From assembly GCA_934533135.1 (NCBI GenBank), contig CAKTBG010000034.1:1-22021 (forward strand): DNA of 22,021 nt, read 5' to 3'. The DNA comes from an uncultured Faecalibacterium sp. (lineage in GTDB: Bacteria; Bacillota; Clostridia; Oscillospirales; Ruminococcaceae). Positions 13,365-21,091 of the stretch are shown piece by piece. The position numbers and the translations under genes are program-made. The notes under the pieces are model-generated. The model did no database searches and was not told the origin of the DNA. It was given only the letters and a program-made list of their open reading frames with translations. Each line of letters opens with the position of its first letter. Position 1 is the first letter of the stretch.

Positions 13365-14555
13365 ATGACGCAGCTTCTCATAAAACTTTTTATCCGGCAT
13401 CCGCGGGAGACCAAAGACCCTGCCGTGCGCACCGCCTACGGCAACCTTGCCAGCATCGTCGGCATGGCCTGCAACCTGCTGCTCTGCCTTGGCAAGCTGG
13501 CCGCAGGCACGCTGTTCGGCTCCATTGCGATTCTGGCGGATGCGTTGAACAACCTTTCGGACGCTTCGTCCAATGTGGTCAGTCTGATCGGGTTCCGGCT
13601 GGCGGCCAAAGCTCCGGACGAAAAACACCCCTACGGCCACGCCCGGTACGAATATCTGGCCGGGCTGGTGGTCAGCGTGACCATCCTTGCCATCGGCTTT
13701 TCGCTGCTGAAGGAATCGGTGGTCAAGGTGATCCACCCAAGCGAGGTGACCTTCAGCTGGCTCAGCGTGGCGGTGCTGGCGGTGTCCATCGCCGTCAAGT
13801 TCTGGATGAGCGGCTTCAACCGAACCATCGGGCGGATCATCGACTCGGAGACGCTGATCGCCACCGCCGCCGACAGCCGGAACGATGTGCTGACCACCGG
13901 CGCGGTGCTGGTCGCCACCCTCCTGTGCAGCGTCACCGGCTGGGCGCGGCTGGACGGCCTGATGGGTGTGGGCGTGGCCGGGTTCATCCTCTGGTCGGGC
14001 TGGGGTCTCGTGATGGATACCCTCAGCCCCCTGCTGGGCGAAAGTCCCTCGCCGGAGCTGGTGAAGCACATTGAGCAGAAGGTCATGTCCTACCCGGGGG
14101 TGCTGGGTGTGCATGATCTGATGGTCCACGATTACGGCCCGGGGCACCAATTTGCATCGCTCCACATCGAGTTCCCGGCAGAGACCGACCCGCTGAAAGC
14201 CCACGACGTGATCGACAACATCGAAAACGACTTTTTGAAAAACGACGCCCTGCAGGTGACCATCCATTACGACCCCATCGTGACGGCGGACGCCACCGTA
14301 GGTGTGCTGCGCACCCGGCTGGCCGAAAAAGCCCGTCAGCTGGATCCGCAGCTCTCGGTGCATGACCTGCGGATCGTGCCCGGCGATACCCACACCAATG
14401 TTCTGTTCGATCTGGCGTTCCCGGCGGGCTATACGGGCAATAAAGATGAGATGCTGGCGGCGATGTGCCAGTTTGTCACCCAGCAGGATCCCAAATACAG
14501 CTGTGTCGTCAAGGTAGAGCAGAGCTATGCCTCGGCTCTGCCGGACAAAAAATAA
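13365..14555 (+). CDS. Cation diffusion facilitator (CDF) family metal exporter
   Basis: A 396-aa inner-membrane metal/proton antiporter. The start at 13365 follows CAAGGAGGAAA. Six membrane helices are evident in the first 230 residues. Metal-site motifs are ADALNNLSDASSN in helix 2 and ATAADSRNDVLTT in helix 5, with HPYGHARYEY in the loop between. The Asn/Asp-rich sites without the usual His resemble manganese-type CDFs, but the metal cannot be fixed from sequence alone. The C-terminal cytoplasmic part is long and looks like two consecutive ferredoxin-like domains (from about 240 and about 320). The aminotransferase gene follows 21 bases later, probably co-transcribed. Confidence 0.92.
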   Translation: MTQLLIKLFIRHPRETKDPAVRTAYGNLASIVGMACNLLLCLGKLAAGTLFGSIAILADALNNLSDASSNVVSLIGFRLAAKAPDEKHPYGHARYEYLAGLVVSVTILAIGFSLLKESVVKVIHPSEVTFSWLSVAVLAVSIAVKFWMSGFNRTIGRIIDSETLIATAADSRNDVLTTGAVLVATLLCSVTGWARLDGLMGVGVAGFILWSGWGLVMDTLSPLLGESPSPELVKHIEQKVMSYPGVLGVHDLMVHDYGPGHQFASLHIEFPAETDPLKAHDVIDNIENDFLKNDALQVTIHYDPIVTADATVGVLRTRLAEKARQLDPQLSVHDLRIVPGDTHTNVLFDLAFPAGYTGNKDEMLAAMCQFVTQQDPKYSCVVKVEQSYASALPDKK

Positions 14556-14576
14556 GAAAAGCGAAGGAAACGAATT

Positions 14577-15761
14577 ATGCTGAACGAAACCTATCGCGCG
14601 ATGCTTCAGAACAAGAGCGTCATCCGTGAGACCTTTATGTACGGCAAGCAGCGTGCGGCCGCGATCGGCTATGCGAATGTGTTTGATTATTCGCTGGGCA
14701 ACCCCAGCGTGCCCTGCCCGCCGGAGTTTACCGCGGCGATGGCGGATCTGCTGCAGAACGGCGACCCGGTGGATCTGCACGGCTACTGCCCCAGTCAGGG
14801 CGACCCGGGGTTCCGGACGGAGGTGGCCAAGCACCTGTGCAGGACTTTCGGACTGCCCTATGAACAGAAGCACATCTTCCCGACCACCGGTGCGGCCGGT
14901 GCCATCGCCCACGCTGTCCGCGCAGTGACCAAGCCCGGCGACGAGGTGCTGACCTTTGCGCCCTACTTCCCCGAGTACGGCCCCTATGTGGAGGGCACCG
15001 GCGCAGCTCTCAAGGTCGTTCCGCCGCAGGCACCGGCGTTTCAGCCCAATCTGGATGCCTTTGAGACCATGCTGACCCCCAGCGTCACCTGTGTCCTCAT
15101 CAACACCCCCAACAACCCCACCGGCGTGGTCTATTCGGCCGGAACCCTGACCCGGATGGCCGACATCCTGACCGAAAAGAGCAAGGCCTTCGGCCATACC
15201 ATCTTCCTCGTCAGCGACGAGCCCTACCGGGATATTGCCTTTGACGGCAAAAAGGTGTCCTACCCGGCGGCGTTCTATCCCCACACCCTGACCTGTTTCT
15301 CCTTCTCCAAGAGTCTCAGCCTGCCCGGGGAACGTCTGGGCTATGTGGCGGTTCGACCCGGCTGCGAGGGCGAGGAGGTGCTGGTGGATATGATGTCGCA
15401 GATCTCCCGTTTCACCGGTCACAACTGCCCGCCCAGTATCATCCAGCGTGCGGTGAGCCGCTGCCTCGACGTCACCAGCGACCTGTCGGTGTACGAGACC
15501 AACATGAACCTGCTGTACGACAAGCTGACCGCCCTCGGCTTTGAGGTCGAGCGGCCCGGCGGCACCTTCTACATCTTCCCGAAGGCTCTCGAAGAGGACG
15601 CCAACGCCTTCTGCCGGAAAGCCCGGGAGTTCGACCTGCTGCTGGTGCCCAGCGATACCTTCGGCGTGAAGGGCTATGTCCGGCTGGCCTACTGCATCGA
15701 CACCGAAAAGGTCGAGCGCAGCCTGCCGGCACTGGAAAAGCTGGCGGCAGCGTATCAGTAA
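14577..15761 (+). CDS. Class I pyridoxal-phosphate aminotransferase
   Basis: A 394-aa cytoplasmic fold-type I aminotransferase. Marks are SLGNPSVPCPPEF near the N-terminus, GYCPSQGDPGFR, TTGAAGAIAHAVRAV (cofactor phosphate region), NTPNNPTGVV, SDEPYRDIAF and the Schiff-base Lys245 in FSFSKSLSLPGERLGY. The C-terminal PGGTFYIFPKA is typical of aspartate/alanine aminotransferase-like enzymes. The substrate is not determinable; the family often carries aspartate or tyrosine aminotransferase labels. The start at 14577 follows GCGAAGGAAACG. Probably in one unit with the CDF exporter. Confidence 0.92.
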   Translation: MLNETYRAMLQNKSVIRETFMYGKQRAAAIGYANVFDYSLGNPSVPCPPEFTAAMADLLQNGDPVDLHGYCPSQGDPGFRTEVAKHLCRTFGLPYEQKHIFPTTGAAGAIAHAVRAVTKPGDEVLTFAPYFPEYGPYVEGTGAALKVVPPQAPAFQPNLDAFETMLTPSVTCVLINTPNNPTGVVYSAGTLTRMADILTEKSKAFGHTIFLVSDEPYRDIAFDGKKVSYPAAFYPHTLTCFSFSKSLSLPGERLGYVAVRPGCEGEEVLVDMMSQISRFTGHNCPPSIIQRAVSRCLDVTSDLSVYETNMNLLYDKLTALGFEVERPGGTFYIFPKALEEDANAFCRKAREFDLLLVPSDTFGVKGYVRLAYCIDTEKVERSLPALEKLAAAYQ

Positions 15762-15764
15762 AAC

Positions 15765-15834
15765 TCCCTTAAAGTGGGAGCTGAGTCTTGGCTCTCCCTT
15801 TGGGAGAGCTGGACGCGAAGCGGCCTGAGAGGGC
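15765..15834 (-). repeat. Degenerate R1 repeat
   Basis: Read on the minus strand it starts GCCCTCTCAGG and contains GCTCTCCC/GGGAGAGC plus a CTCCC/GGGAG stem. It is a shortened R1 unit filling the gap between the aminotransferase and the GH2 gene. Confidence 0.65.
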
Positions 15835-15864
15835 AGGATCGCTGACAGGAAAGGAGGCTCCGCG

Positions 15865-17634
15865 ATGCATCATCCGCTTCCGGAATATCCCCGCCCGGCT
15901 TTGCGGCGGGATAGTTTTGAGAACCTGAATGGCCTGTGGCAGTATGCCATCACCAAGGCCGCACAGCACCCGGAACAATGGGAGGGCAGCATCCTTGTGC
16001 CCTATGCGCCGGAATCCCGGGCGTCGGGGGTCAACCGGACGCTGCAGCCCGGCCAGTGGCTCCACTATCACCGCTTTTTTGCGCCTCCGGCCGGGGCAGG
16101 CGGGCGCGTGCTGCTCCATTTCGGGGCGGTGGACTCTGCCTGCGCGGTGGAGGTCAACGGCCATCTTGCGGGCGGGCATCGGGGCGGCTATTGGCCGTTT
16201 GCGTTGGACATCACCGAATTCCTCAACGACACCGGCCGGAACAGCCTGTGGGTGGCGGTACAGGATCCGACCGGCCATGGCACGCAGGCGCGCGGCAAGC
16301 AGACCCTCAAGCCGGGCGGGATATTCTACCCGGCGCAGAGCGGCATCTGGCAGACCGTCTGGCTGGAACGGGTGCCGGACAATTACATCACCTCCCTGAC
16401 CGTCCTGCCCGATTACGATGCCCGAACCGTCACGGTGAAGCTCCGCACCGCAAAGCCCGGCGACCTAGAAGTCGTCTGGGGCGTGGTGCGGGCAGGCGGC
16501 GTCTGCATCGCGGAGGAATTCAACGCCGACCGCGTGGATCCGGATGGCTGCGGCGGAAGCATGAGCTTCCGCATCCGGGACGAGTACTTTTACCCGTGGA
16601 GCCCGGACAGCCCCTTCCTCTACGACCTGACCCTCCGGGTGGGGGAGGATATGGTACACAGCTATTTTGCCCTGCGGAAATGGAGCTGCGAAGCAGATGC
16701 CAAGGGCATCCTGCGCTTCTGCCTGAACGACAAGCCCATCCTGCTCAACGGCCTGCTGGATCAGGGCTATTGGCCGGACGGCCTGTATACCCCGCCCTCG
16801 GATGCCGCCGTGCTGCAGGAGCTGGAACGGGTGAAAGAGCTGGGCTTCAATCTCCTGCGCAAGCACGCCAAGATCGAACCCCAGCGGTGGTATTACCACT
16901 GCGACAAACTGGGGCTCATCGTCTGGCAGGATATGGTCAACGGCGGGGCCCCCTACAAACTGTGGTATGTCACCTACCTGACGAACGTGCTGCAGCCGCT
17001 GCTCCGCCATACCCCGGACGGAAAGCCCTTCTACGGCCTGCTGAGCCGTTCCAGCGAGGCCGGCCGGGAAGAATACCGCCGGGAGCTGGAAGCCACGGTG
17101 GAGGCTCTGCGGTGCCATCCCAGCATCGGCTGCTGGGTGCCTTTCAACGAGGGGTGGGGGCAGTTCGATGCCGCCGCTGCGACAAAGCAGCTGCTCGCCC
17201 TCGACCCCGGACGGCTGGTGGACGAAGCAAGCGGCTGGTTCGATCAGGGCGGCGGCGATGTGGACTCCCGCCACAACTACTTCTATCCGCTCCGGGTCAA
17301 GCCCGGTGTGCGGACGGTGGCACTCAGCGAATACGGCGGCATTGCGTGGCCGATGCCCGGCCATGAGCCGCCCGGCAAGACCTACGGCTACGGCGTGGCC
17401 AGAGATCGCAAAGACCTGACCGCCCGCTACAAAAAAATGCAGCTGAAAACCGTGCTGCCCCAGCTCCGAAACGGGCTGTCGGCACTGGTCTACACCCAGC
17501 TGACCGATGTGGAGGACGAGGTGAACGGCCTGTTCACCTACGACCGCACGGAACTGAAACCGGACGCCACTGCCATCCGGAGCATCAACGCCGCACTTGC
17601 GGCGGAGTTTGCCCGAGTGACAGCCGAATCCTAA
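15865..17634 (+). CDS. Glycoside hydrolase family 2 enzyme
   Basis: A 589-aa protein with GH2 organisation. An N-terminal jelly-roll sugar-binding domain (RDSFENLNGLWQYAI, VNGHLAGGHRGGYWPFALDIT, GIWQTVWLE) is followed by an immunoglobulin-like domain (about 175-270) and a TIM barrel. The barrel has NLLRKHAKIEPQRWYYHCD, the acid/base Glu429 in VPFNEGWGQFD and the likely nucleophile Glu489 in ALSEYGGIAWP. There is no signal peptide, so it acts in the cytoplasm on imported oligosaccharides. Members include beta-galactosidases, glucuronidases and mannosidases; the linkage cannot be told here. It is shorter than LacZ-type enzymes. The start at 15865 follows AAAGGAGG. A lipoprotein gene follows 21 bases later. 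Confidence 0.92.
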   Translation: MHHPLPEYPRPALRRDSFENLNGLWQYAITKAAQHPEQWEGSILVPYAPESRASGVNRTLQPGQWLHYHRFFAPPAGAGGRVLLHFGAVDSACAVEVNGHLAGGHRGGYWPFALDITEFLNDTGRNSLWVAVQDPTGHGTQARGKQTLKPGGIFYPAQSGIWQTVWLERVPDNYITSLTVLPDYDARTVTVKLRTAKPGDLEVVWGVVRAGGVCIAEEFNADRVDPDGCGGSMSFRIRDEYFYPWSPDSPFLYDLTLRVGEDMVHSYFALRKWSCEADAKGILRFCLNDKPILLNGLLDQGYWPDGLYTPPSDAAVLQELERVKELGFNLLRKHAKIEPQRWYYHCDKLGLIVWQDMVNGGAPYKLWYVTYLTNVLQPLLRHTPDGKPFYGLLSRSSEAGREEYRRELEATVEALRCHPSIGCWVPFNEGWGQFDAAAATKQLLALDPGRLVDEASGWFDQGGGDVDSRHNYFYPLRVKPGVRTVALSEYGGIAWPMPGHEPPGKTYGYGVARDRKDLTARYKKMQLKTVLPQLRNGLSALVYTQLTDVEDEVNGLFTYDRTELKPDATAIRSINAALAAEFARVTAES

Positions 17635-17655
17635 CACCGAAACGGAGGAATCGCC

Positions 17656-18168
17656 ATGAAAACCTTTCCGAAACTCTTCGCCGCACTGCTGGCCTGCGCC
17701 ATGGCTCTGACCCTGCTGACGGCCTGTCAGGACGCAAACGGCAATGGGATCGTGCCGGGCACACCGTCCAGCACCCCCACGGAAGCCCCGCTGAGCGCGG
17801 AAGAGCAGATCCTGACCCAGATCAACCAGCTGCGCACCGCGGGTGGCCAATCGGACGTCCGGCGGAACGCCGATCTGGACACGCTGGCCGACAGCCTGAT
17901 GGATGCCGCCATCGCGGTCAGCGATACCCTCAATATGGACGACTGGAATCAGGCCATCACCGACCGGCTGAACACCCAGACCGTAGTGGTCAACGGCAAG
18001 GTCATGACCCGCAGCACCATGACCTTCTACCCGGGGTACAGCAACAACGGCGATTACGGTTTCAATGCCGAGTATAAGATCGCCACCGATGCCACCACCG
18101 ACATCGGCATCGCGGTACGGCAGCTGAACGGCAGAGTCTACTTCCTCGTCGCCGCCGCAAGAGCATAA
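17656..18168 (+). CDS. Lipoprotein with shortened CAP-like domain
   Basis: A 170-aa lipoprotein starting behind CGGAGGAAT. The signal peptide has the lipobox LTAC (Cys about residue 24) and a Pro/Thr/Ser linker. The domain begins EEQILTQINQLRTAGGQ and NADLDTLADSLMDAA, which resembles the first helices of CAP/SCP domains (iN..R...g...l..n..L...A). It ends DIGIAVRQLNGRVYFLVA, like the CAP strands. The central His/Glu motif of typical CAP proteins is not evident. Function is unknown, probably at the cell surface. It is the first of three related lipoproteins and is likely read with the GH2 gene. Confidence 0.8.
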   Translation: MKTFPKLFAALLACAMALTLLTACQDANGNGIVPGTPSSTPTEAPLSAEEQILTQINQLRTAGGQSDVRRNADLDTLADSLMDAAIAVSDTLNMDDWNQAITDRLNTQTVVVNGKVMTRSTMTFYPGYSNNGDYGFNAEYKIATDATTDIGIAVRQLNGRVYFLVAAARA

Positions 18169-18185
18169 AGCAGAATCCTAAAAAT

Positions 18186-18232
18186 GCCCGGCCTGTGCCC
18201 GCTTCAAAATGCGGATGCAGGCCGGGCGTTTT
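18186..18232 (+). terminator. Terminator after the first lipoprotein
   Basis: GCCCGGCCTG (18186-18195) pairs with CAGGCCGGGC (18218-18227) and is followed by GTTTTG. The loop contains a second small stem. Confidence 0.85.
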
Positions 18233-18300
18233 GCAATTGGGCAGAATGGCAGAAAAGACCGGATATTTTTCGGGCAAAATCCCAAAAATCCAACAAAAAC

Positions 18301-18329
18301 TTGACAGAAGTGTGAAAAGAGAATACAGT
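18301..18329 (+). promoter_or_regulatory. Promoter of the lipoprotein pair
   Basis: A consensus -35 TTGACA (18301-18306) and TACAGT (18324-18329) are separated by 17 bases, 56 bases before the ATG at 18386. Confidence 0.75.
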
Positions 18330-18385
18330 TGCCTTAAACGATGCAGGCATTTGGGGTCTGCGGACAAACAACAGGAGGTCAAACT

Positions 18386-18844
18386 ATGAAAAAGCTCTCG
18401 AAACTCGTCGCCCTCGCACTGGCGTGCGTGATGGCACTGACGATGCTCACCGCTTGCGGGGGCGGAACGGTGCAGGTCAAACACCCGGAAGCACTCGCAA
18501 AAGTGAATGAGATGCGCGAAAAGAACGGCAAGAACAAAGTCGTGGAAAACGCGGAACTGGATGCCATTGCAGAGTCCCTGATCGACGATTTTGCCCAATA
18601 TGGTGAGAAACAGGCAACGAGAGATGACTGGACGAATGCGCTGAAAGCGAAAGCATGGTCCAAGACGGTTACGACCTCGAAGGGCACCAAGGTCAAGCTC
18701 GACAACTGCTATGCGTACTGGTTTGAGGGCGACATGAACTTCAACAGTCTGAAAATCGGCGAAGTGGACATCACTGATATTGGTTTCGCCTTTAAGAAAG
18801 TCGGCAGCCGGACTTATTACGTTATCCCGCGGGTCAAAGGCTGA
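18386..18844 (+). CDS. Small lipoprotein, CAP-like, second of three
   Basis: A 152-aa lipoprotein; the ATG at 18386 follows ACAGGAGGTC. The lipobox is LTAC (Cys24) followed by GGG. The mature part has ALAKVNEMREKNGKNKVV and ENAELDAIAESLIDDFA, then ends DIGFAFKKVGSRTYYVIP, the same plan as its neighbours. It has no recognisable catalytic residues. The signal-peptide coding region is nearly identical at DNA level to that of the next gene while the mature parts have diverged. It is transcribed from its own promoter together with the next gene. Confidence 0.8.
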   Translation: MKKLSKLVALALACVMALTMLTACGGGTVQVKHPEALAKVNEMREKNGKNKVVENAELDAIAESLIDDFAQYGEKQATRDDWTNALKAKAWSKTVTTSKGTKVKLDNCYAYWFEGDMNFNSLKIGEVDITDIGFAFKKVGSRTYYVIPRVKG

Positions 18845-18880
18845 AAACATAGGTACATAAAATAACAGGAGGATTGTATT

Positions 18881-19333
18881 ATGAAAAAGCTCTCGAAACT
18901 CGTCGCCCTCGCGCTGGCGTGCGTGATGGCTCTCACCATGCTGACCGCGTGCGGTGGCAAAAATTACAATGGTGAAATTCTGAAAGCAATCAATGCGACT
19001 GCGCAGCAGAACAGCCATACGCCGGTCAAGCGGAATGCAGAACTGGACAAAGTGGCGAAGGAACTGCTGCCCGCAGCGGAAGCCTACAACAGCAAAACGG
19101 ATCTTGTGGCATACGGCAAAGCCACAAAGGATGCCTTCACCAAGGTTGGACAGATGACCATCGACGGAGGAAAGATCTATGGCCTTACCGTTCTGAGCGG
19201 CAGTGCTCTCCCGCAGGGATCGTTTGGCCAGTACAGCATCTTTGCGAAAGCGAATGTTGACTACGTTGGCATTGCATCGGGAACCGTGAATGGAAACTTT
19301 GTCTATGTTGTCGTCTGCGCCAACAAGCGTTGA
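18881..19333 (+). CDS. Small lipoprotein, CAP-like, third of three
   Basis: A 150-aa lipoprotein beginning 36 bases after the previous stop behind ACAGGAGGAT. The lipobox is LTAC (Cys24). The mature part has EILKAINATAQQNSH and RNAELDKVAKELLPAAE, and ends YVGIASGTVNGNFVYVVV, again like a trimmed CAP domain. Function is unknown. The inverted copy of the 253-bp element lies 22 bases downstream, between this gene and the shared terminator hairpin. Confidence 0.8.
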   Translation: MKKLSKLVALALACVMALTMLTACGGKNYNGEILKAINATAQQNSHTPVKRNAELDKVAKELLPAAEAYNSKTDLVAYGKATKDAFTKVGQMTIDGGKIYGLTVLSGSALPQGSFGQYSIFAKANVDYVGIASGTVNGNFVYVVVCANKR

Positions 19334-19355
19334 CCTTGCATAAAAACTCCGCATA

Positions 19356-19608
19356 GTCAAAACCACCGGCTGAGCCGGTGGCTTGAGTAAGCCCTAGAAG
19401 GGCACCTTACTGGCAAAGCCCCTTAAGGGGCCACGAGCAAGCATCTTTCATCTGCATTACCTGCCCTACCGCTCTAACGAGCTATGTTGCAAAGTGCATC
19501 TTCTAAGATGACAATTTCTCTGTCATCTCGCTTCGCTTGAATCTTATAGCTAAAGCATTTTCTACTCCACCAGCAGAGCTGGTGGTTGTCGCTCGCTCAA
19601 GCTACCCA
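19356..19608 (-). mobile_element. 253-bp palindrome-rich element, inverted right copy
   Basis: This is the reverse complement of 76-328, identical as far as I can read. On this strand it starts GTCAAAACCACCGGC and ends GCTACCCA. It sits directly against the tail of the hairpin at 19613-19650. The flank on its TGGGTAGC side is TTGTT, unlike the TTGAC at the left copy. No transposase is present. Confidence 0.7.
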
Positions 19609-19612
19609 AAAC

Positions 19613-19654
19613 AACACCGCCGCCCGGCGTAAAAACTGGGCGGCGGTGTTTTGC
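19613..19654. terminator. Bidirectional terminator hairpin
   Basis: AACACCGCCGCCC (19613-19625) pairs perfectly with GGGCGGCGGTGTT (19638-19650). A short T-run follows on the plus strand and GTTTT on the minus strand. It lies 18 bases after the minus-strand foldase gene and can serve both convergent units. Confidence 0.8.
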
Positions 19655-19667
19655 GTGTCGGGGAAGA

Positions 19668-20798
19668 TCAGCTGCGGGTGGTGCTGTTGGCACTGTTGTT
19701 AACGATCTTCTTGGCCGGGAGCTTGCTCATGGCCGAAGCGTCGAGGCTGTGGGGCAGGGAGGCACCGTACTCGGCCAGTGCATCCTGCAGCTCGGCGGAC
19801 TTCATGTCGGACAGAGCCGTGGCGCGCAGGGCGTCCAGCGCGGACATCTGGAGCGGGTCGAGCCGGACGGCCATCATCATGGCAAGGGTCGAATACTGCA
19901 CGGCAGTCGCCTCGCCCATCGGGAGGGCACGGATGGCGTCGGCAGAGCCGTCGGCGGTGAAGGAGGTGTCCAGATCGCTGTCGGACAGCAGGCTGGTGGA
20001 GAAGCTGGCGTCGGCGGGATCGTCGGTGGTGGCGGTGACGTCGTAGAGGTCGGGCAGAACGGCGGTGGCAGCGGACTGGAACGCGCTCTGCTGGGCGGCA
20101 GCGGTGGCCGGGCGGGTGGTGTTGTAGCTGCTCATGGCACCCTGCGCCAGCTCCAGCATCAGGGCTTTCTGGCTGTCATCCGCAAAGGCGTAGGAGGTGG
20201 TGTTGTAGAGCGGTACGGCAACGTAGCTGAGGTAGTACAGGTCGTTCTCGATGTAATCGGTCAGATCGGCATCGGAGACGGGGGTCTCGCCGTTTTCGCC
20301 GTAGACCAGATCCAGCAGGGCGTTGCTCTTGAGCAGGATGCGCTCGAACCGCTTGACGGTCTCGAGGCCGATGCCGTTGGCCTTGTAGGTGTCGCCGTAC
20401 TGGTTCATCAGCTGTTCGGCATAGCTGTCGGCCTGTGCCTCCTGCTCGGCGGTCAGCGCACCGCCCAGCGCGTCGAAGCGGGTCTCAATGGCGGCATAGG
20501 TCTCAAGGTTCTTGAGGGTCTGCTGAGCGACATAATCGCTGACGATGGACGTCTCTTCGGTGTCGGCGTCCACGGTGATGGTCTCTTTCAGGAAGGACTT
20601 GACCTTGGAAGCGTCCTGCTCGCTGGAAGCGAGGTCGGCGGCTTTCTGGTATGCGTCGAACTGTGCCAGCAGGTACAGGCCGGAGGAGATCTCGACGTCG
20701 CCGATGGTGCCGACGGTGTCGGGGGTGGAGAGGACACAGCCCGCCAGACCGACGGTCAGTGCCAGTGCGCAGAGCAGTGCAAGGATACGTTTTTTCAT
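19668..20798 (-). CDS. Foldase-like lipoprotein (SurA/PrsA N-terminal type)
   Basis: A 376-aa lipoprotein; the ATG at 20798 follows AGGAG on the minus strand. The lipobox is LAGC (Cys21). The mature start VGTIGDVEISSGLYLL matches the opening of clostridial SurA/PrsA-like chaperones (V..iG...i..g.Y). It is followed by long helices, including QTLKNLETYAAIETRF and TVKRFERILLKSNALLD. I do not see a parvulin PPIase core, so it may be a chaperone without isomerase activity. The C-terminus is Ala/Ser-rich helical. It lies after mfd on the same strand, an order common in Clostridia, separated by 293 bp with a broken R1 repeat. Confidence 0.82.
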   Translation of the reverse strand: MKKRILALLCALALTVGLAGCVLSTPDTVGTIGDVEISSGLYLLAQFDAYQKAADLASSEQDASKVKSFLKETITVDADTEETSIVSDYVAQQTLKNLETYAAIETRFDALGGALTAEQEAQADSYAEQLMNQYGDTYKANGIGLETVKRFERILLKSNALLDLVYGENGETPVSDADLTDYIENDLYYLSYVAVPLYNTTSYAFADDSQKALMLELAQGAMSSYNTTRPATAAAQQSAFQSAATAVLPDLYDVTATTDDPADASFSTSLLSDSDLDTSFTADGSADAIRALPMGEATAVQYSTLAMMMAVRLDPLQMSALDALRATALSDMKSAELQDALAEYGASLPHSLDASAMSKLPAKKIVNNSANSTTRS

Positions 20799-20833
20799 GG
20801 TGATACTCCTATGATTTATTTTTTGGGCGGCTT

Positions 20834-21084
20834 GCCCTCTCAGGCGTCGCATTCGCTCCGCCAGCTCCCCCAAAGTGGGAGCCCTTGGCAAACCGGAACA
20901 CATATTCAAACTGAGCAACGTTTGTTCTAACGCAAACTGCCGGACCCTGCGATCTCAGGCAGCAGGTGCGCAGCCGCGAATCCAAACCGCAAGGCCATCG
21001 CACGGTTGTGTCACGCTCAGACTGAACCGTCCTGCCAAGGGCTCTCCCTTTGGGAGAGCTGTCACCGAAGGTGACTGAGAGGGT
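20834..21084. repeat. R1 repeat halves around a 150-bp insert
   Basis: An R1 head GCCCTCTCAGG with CTCCCCCAAAGTGGGAG (20834-20885) and an opposite R1 head GCTCTCCC/GGGAGAGC with GTCACCGAAGGTGAC and GAGAGGG (21038-21084) face each other. The 150 bases between them (20886-21037) match no other part of the window and have no convincing gene. Together they occupy the mfd-foldase gap. Confidence 0.65.
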
Positions 21085-21091
21085 GAGCCCG

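Noticed and set aside
13305..15422. Long minus-strand open frame (705 codons) opposite the CDF and aminotransferase genes
   Set aside because: It spans two well-supported genes on the other strand and has the His/Arg/Gly-rich composition of antisense shadows.
15936..17366. Second plus-strand frame (476 codons) inside the GH2 gene
   Set aside because: It is an Arg/Pro/Gly-rich shadow; the GH2 frame has catalytic motifs and a proper start.
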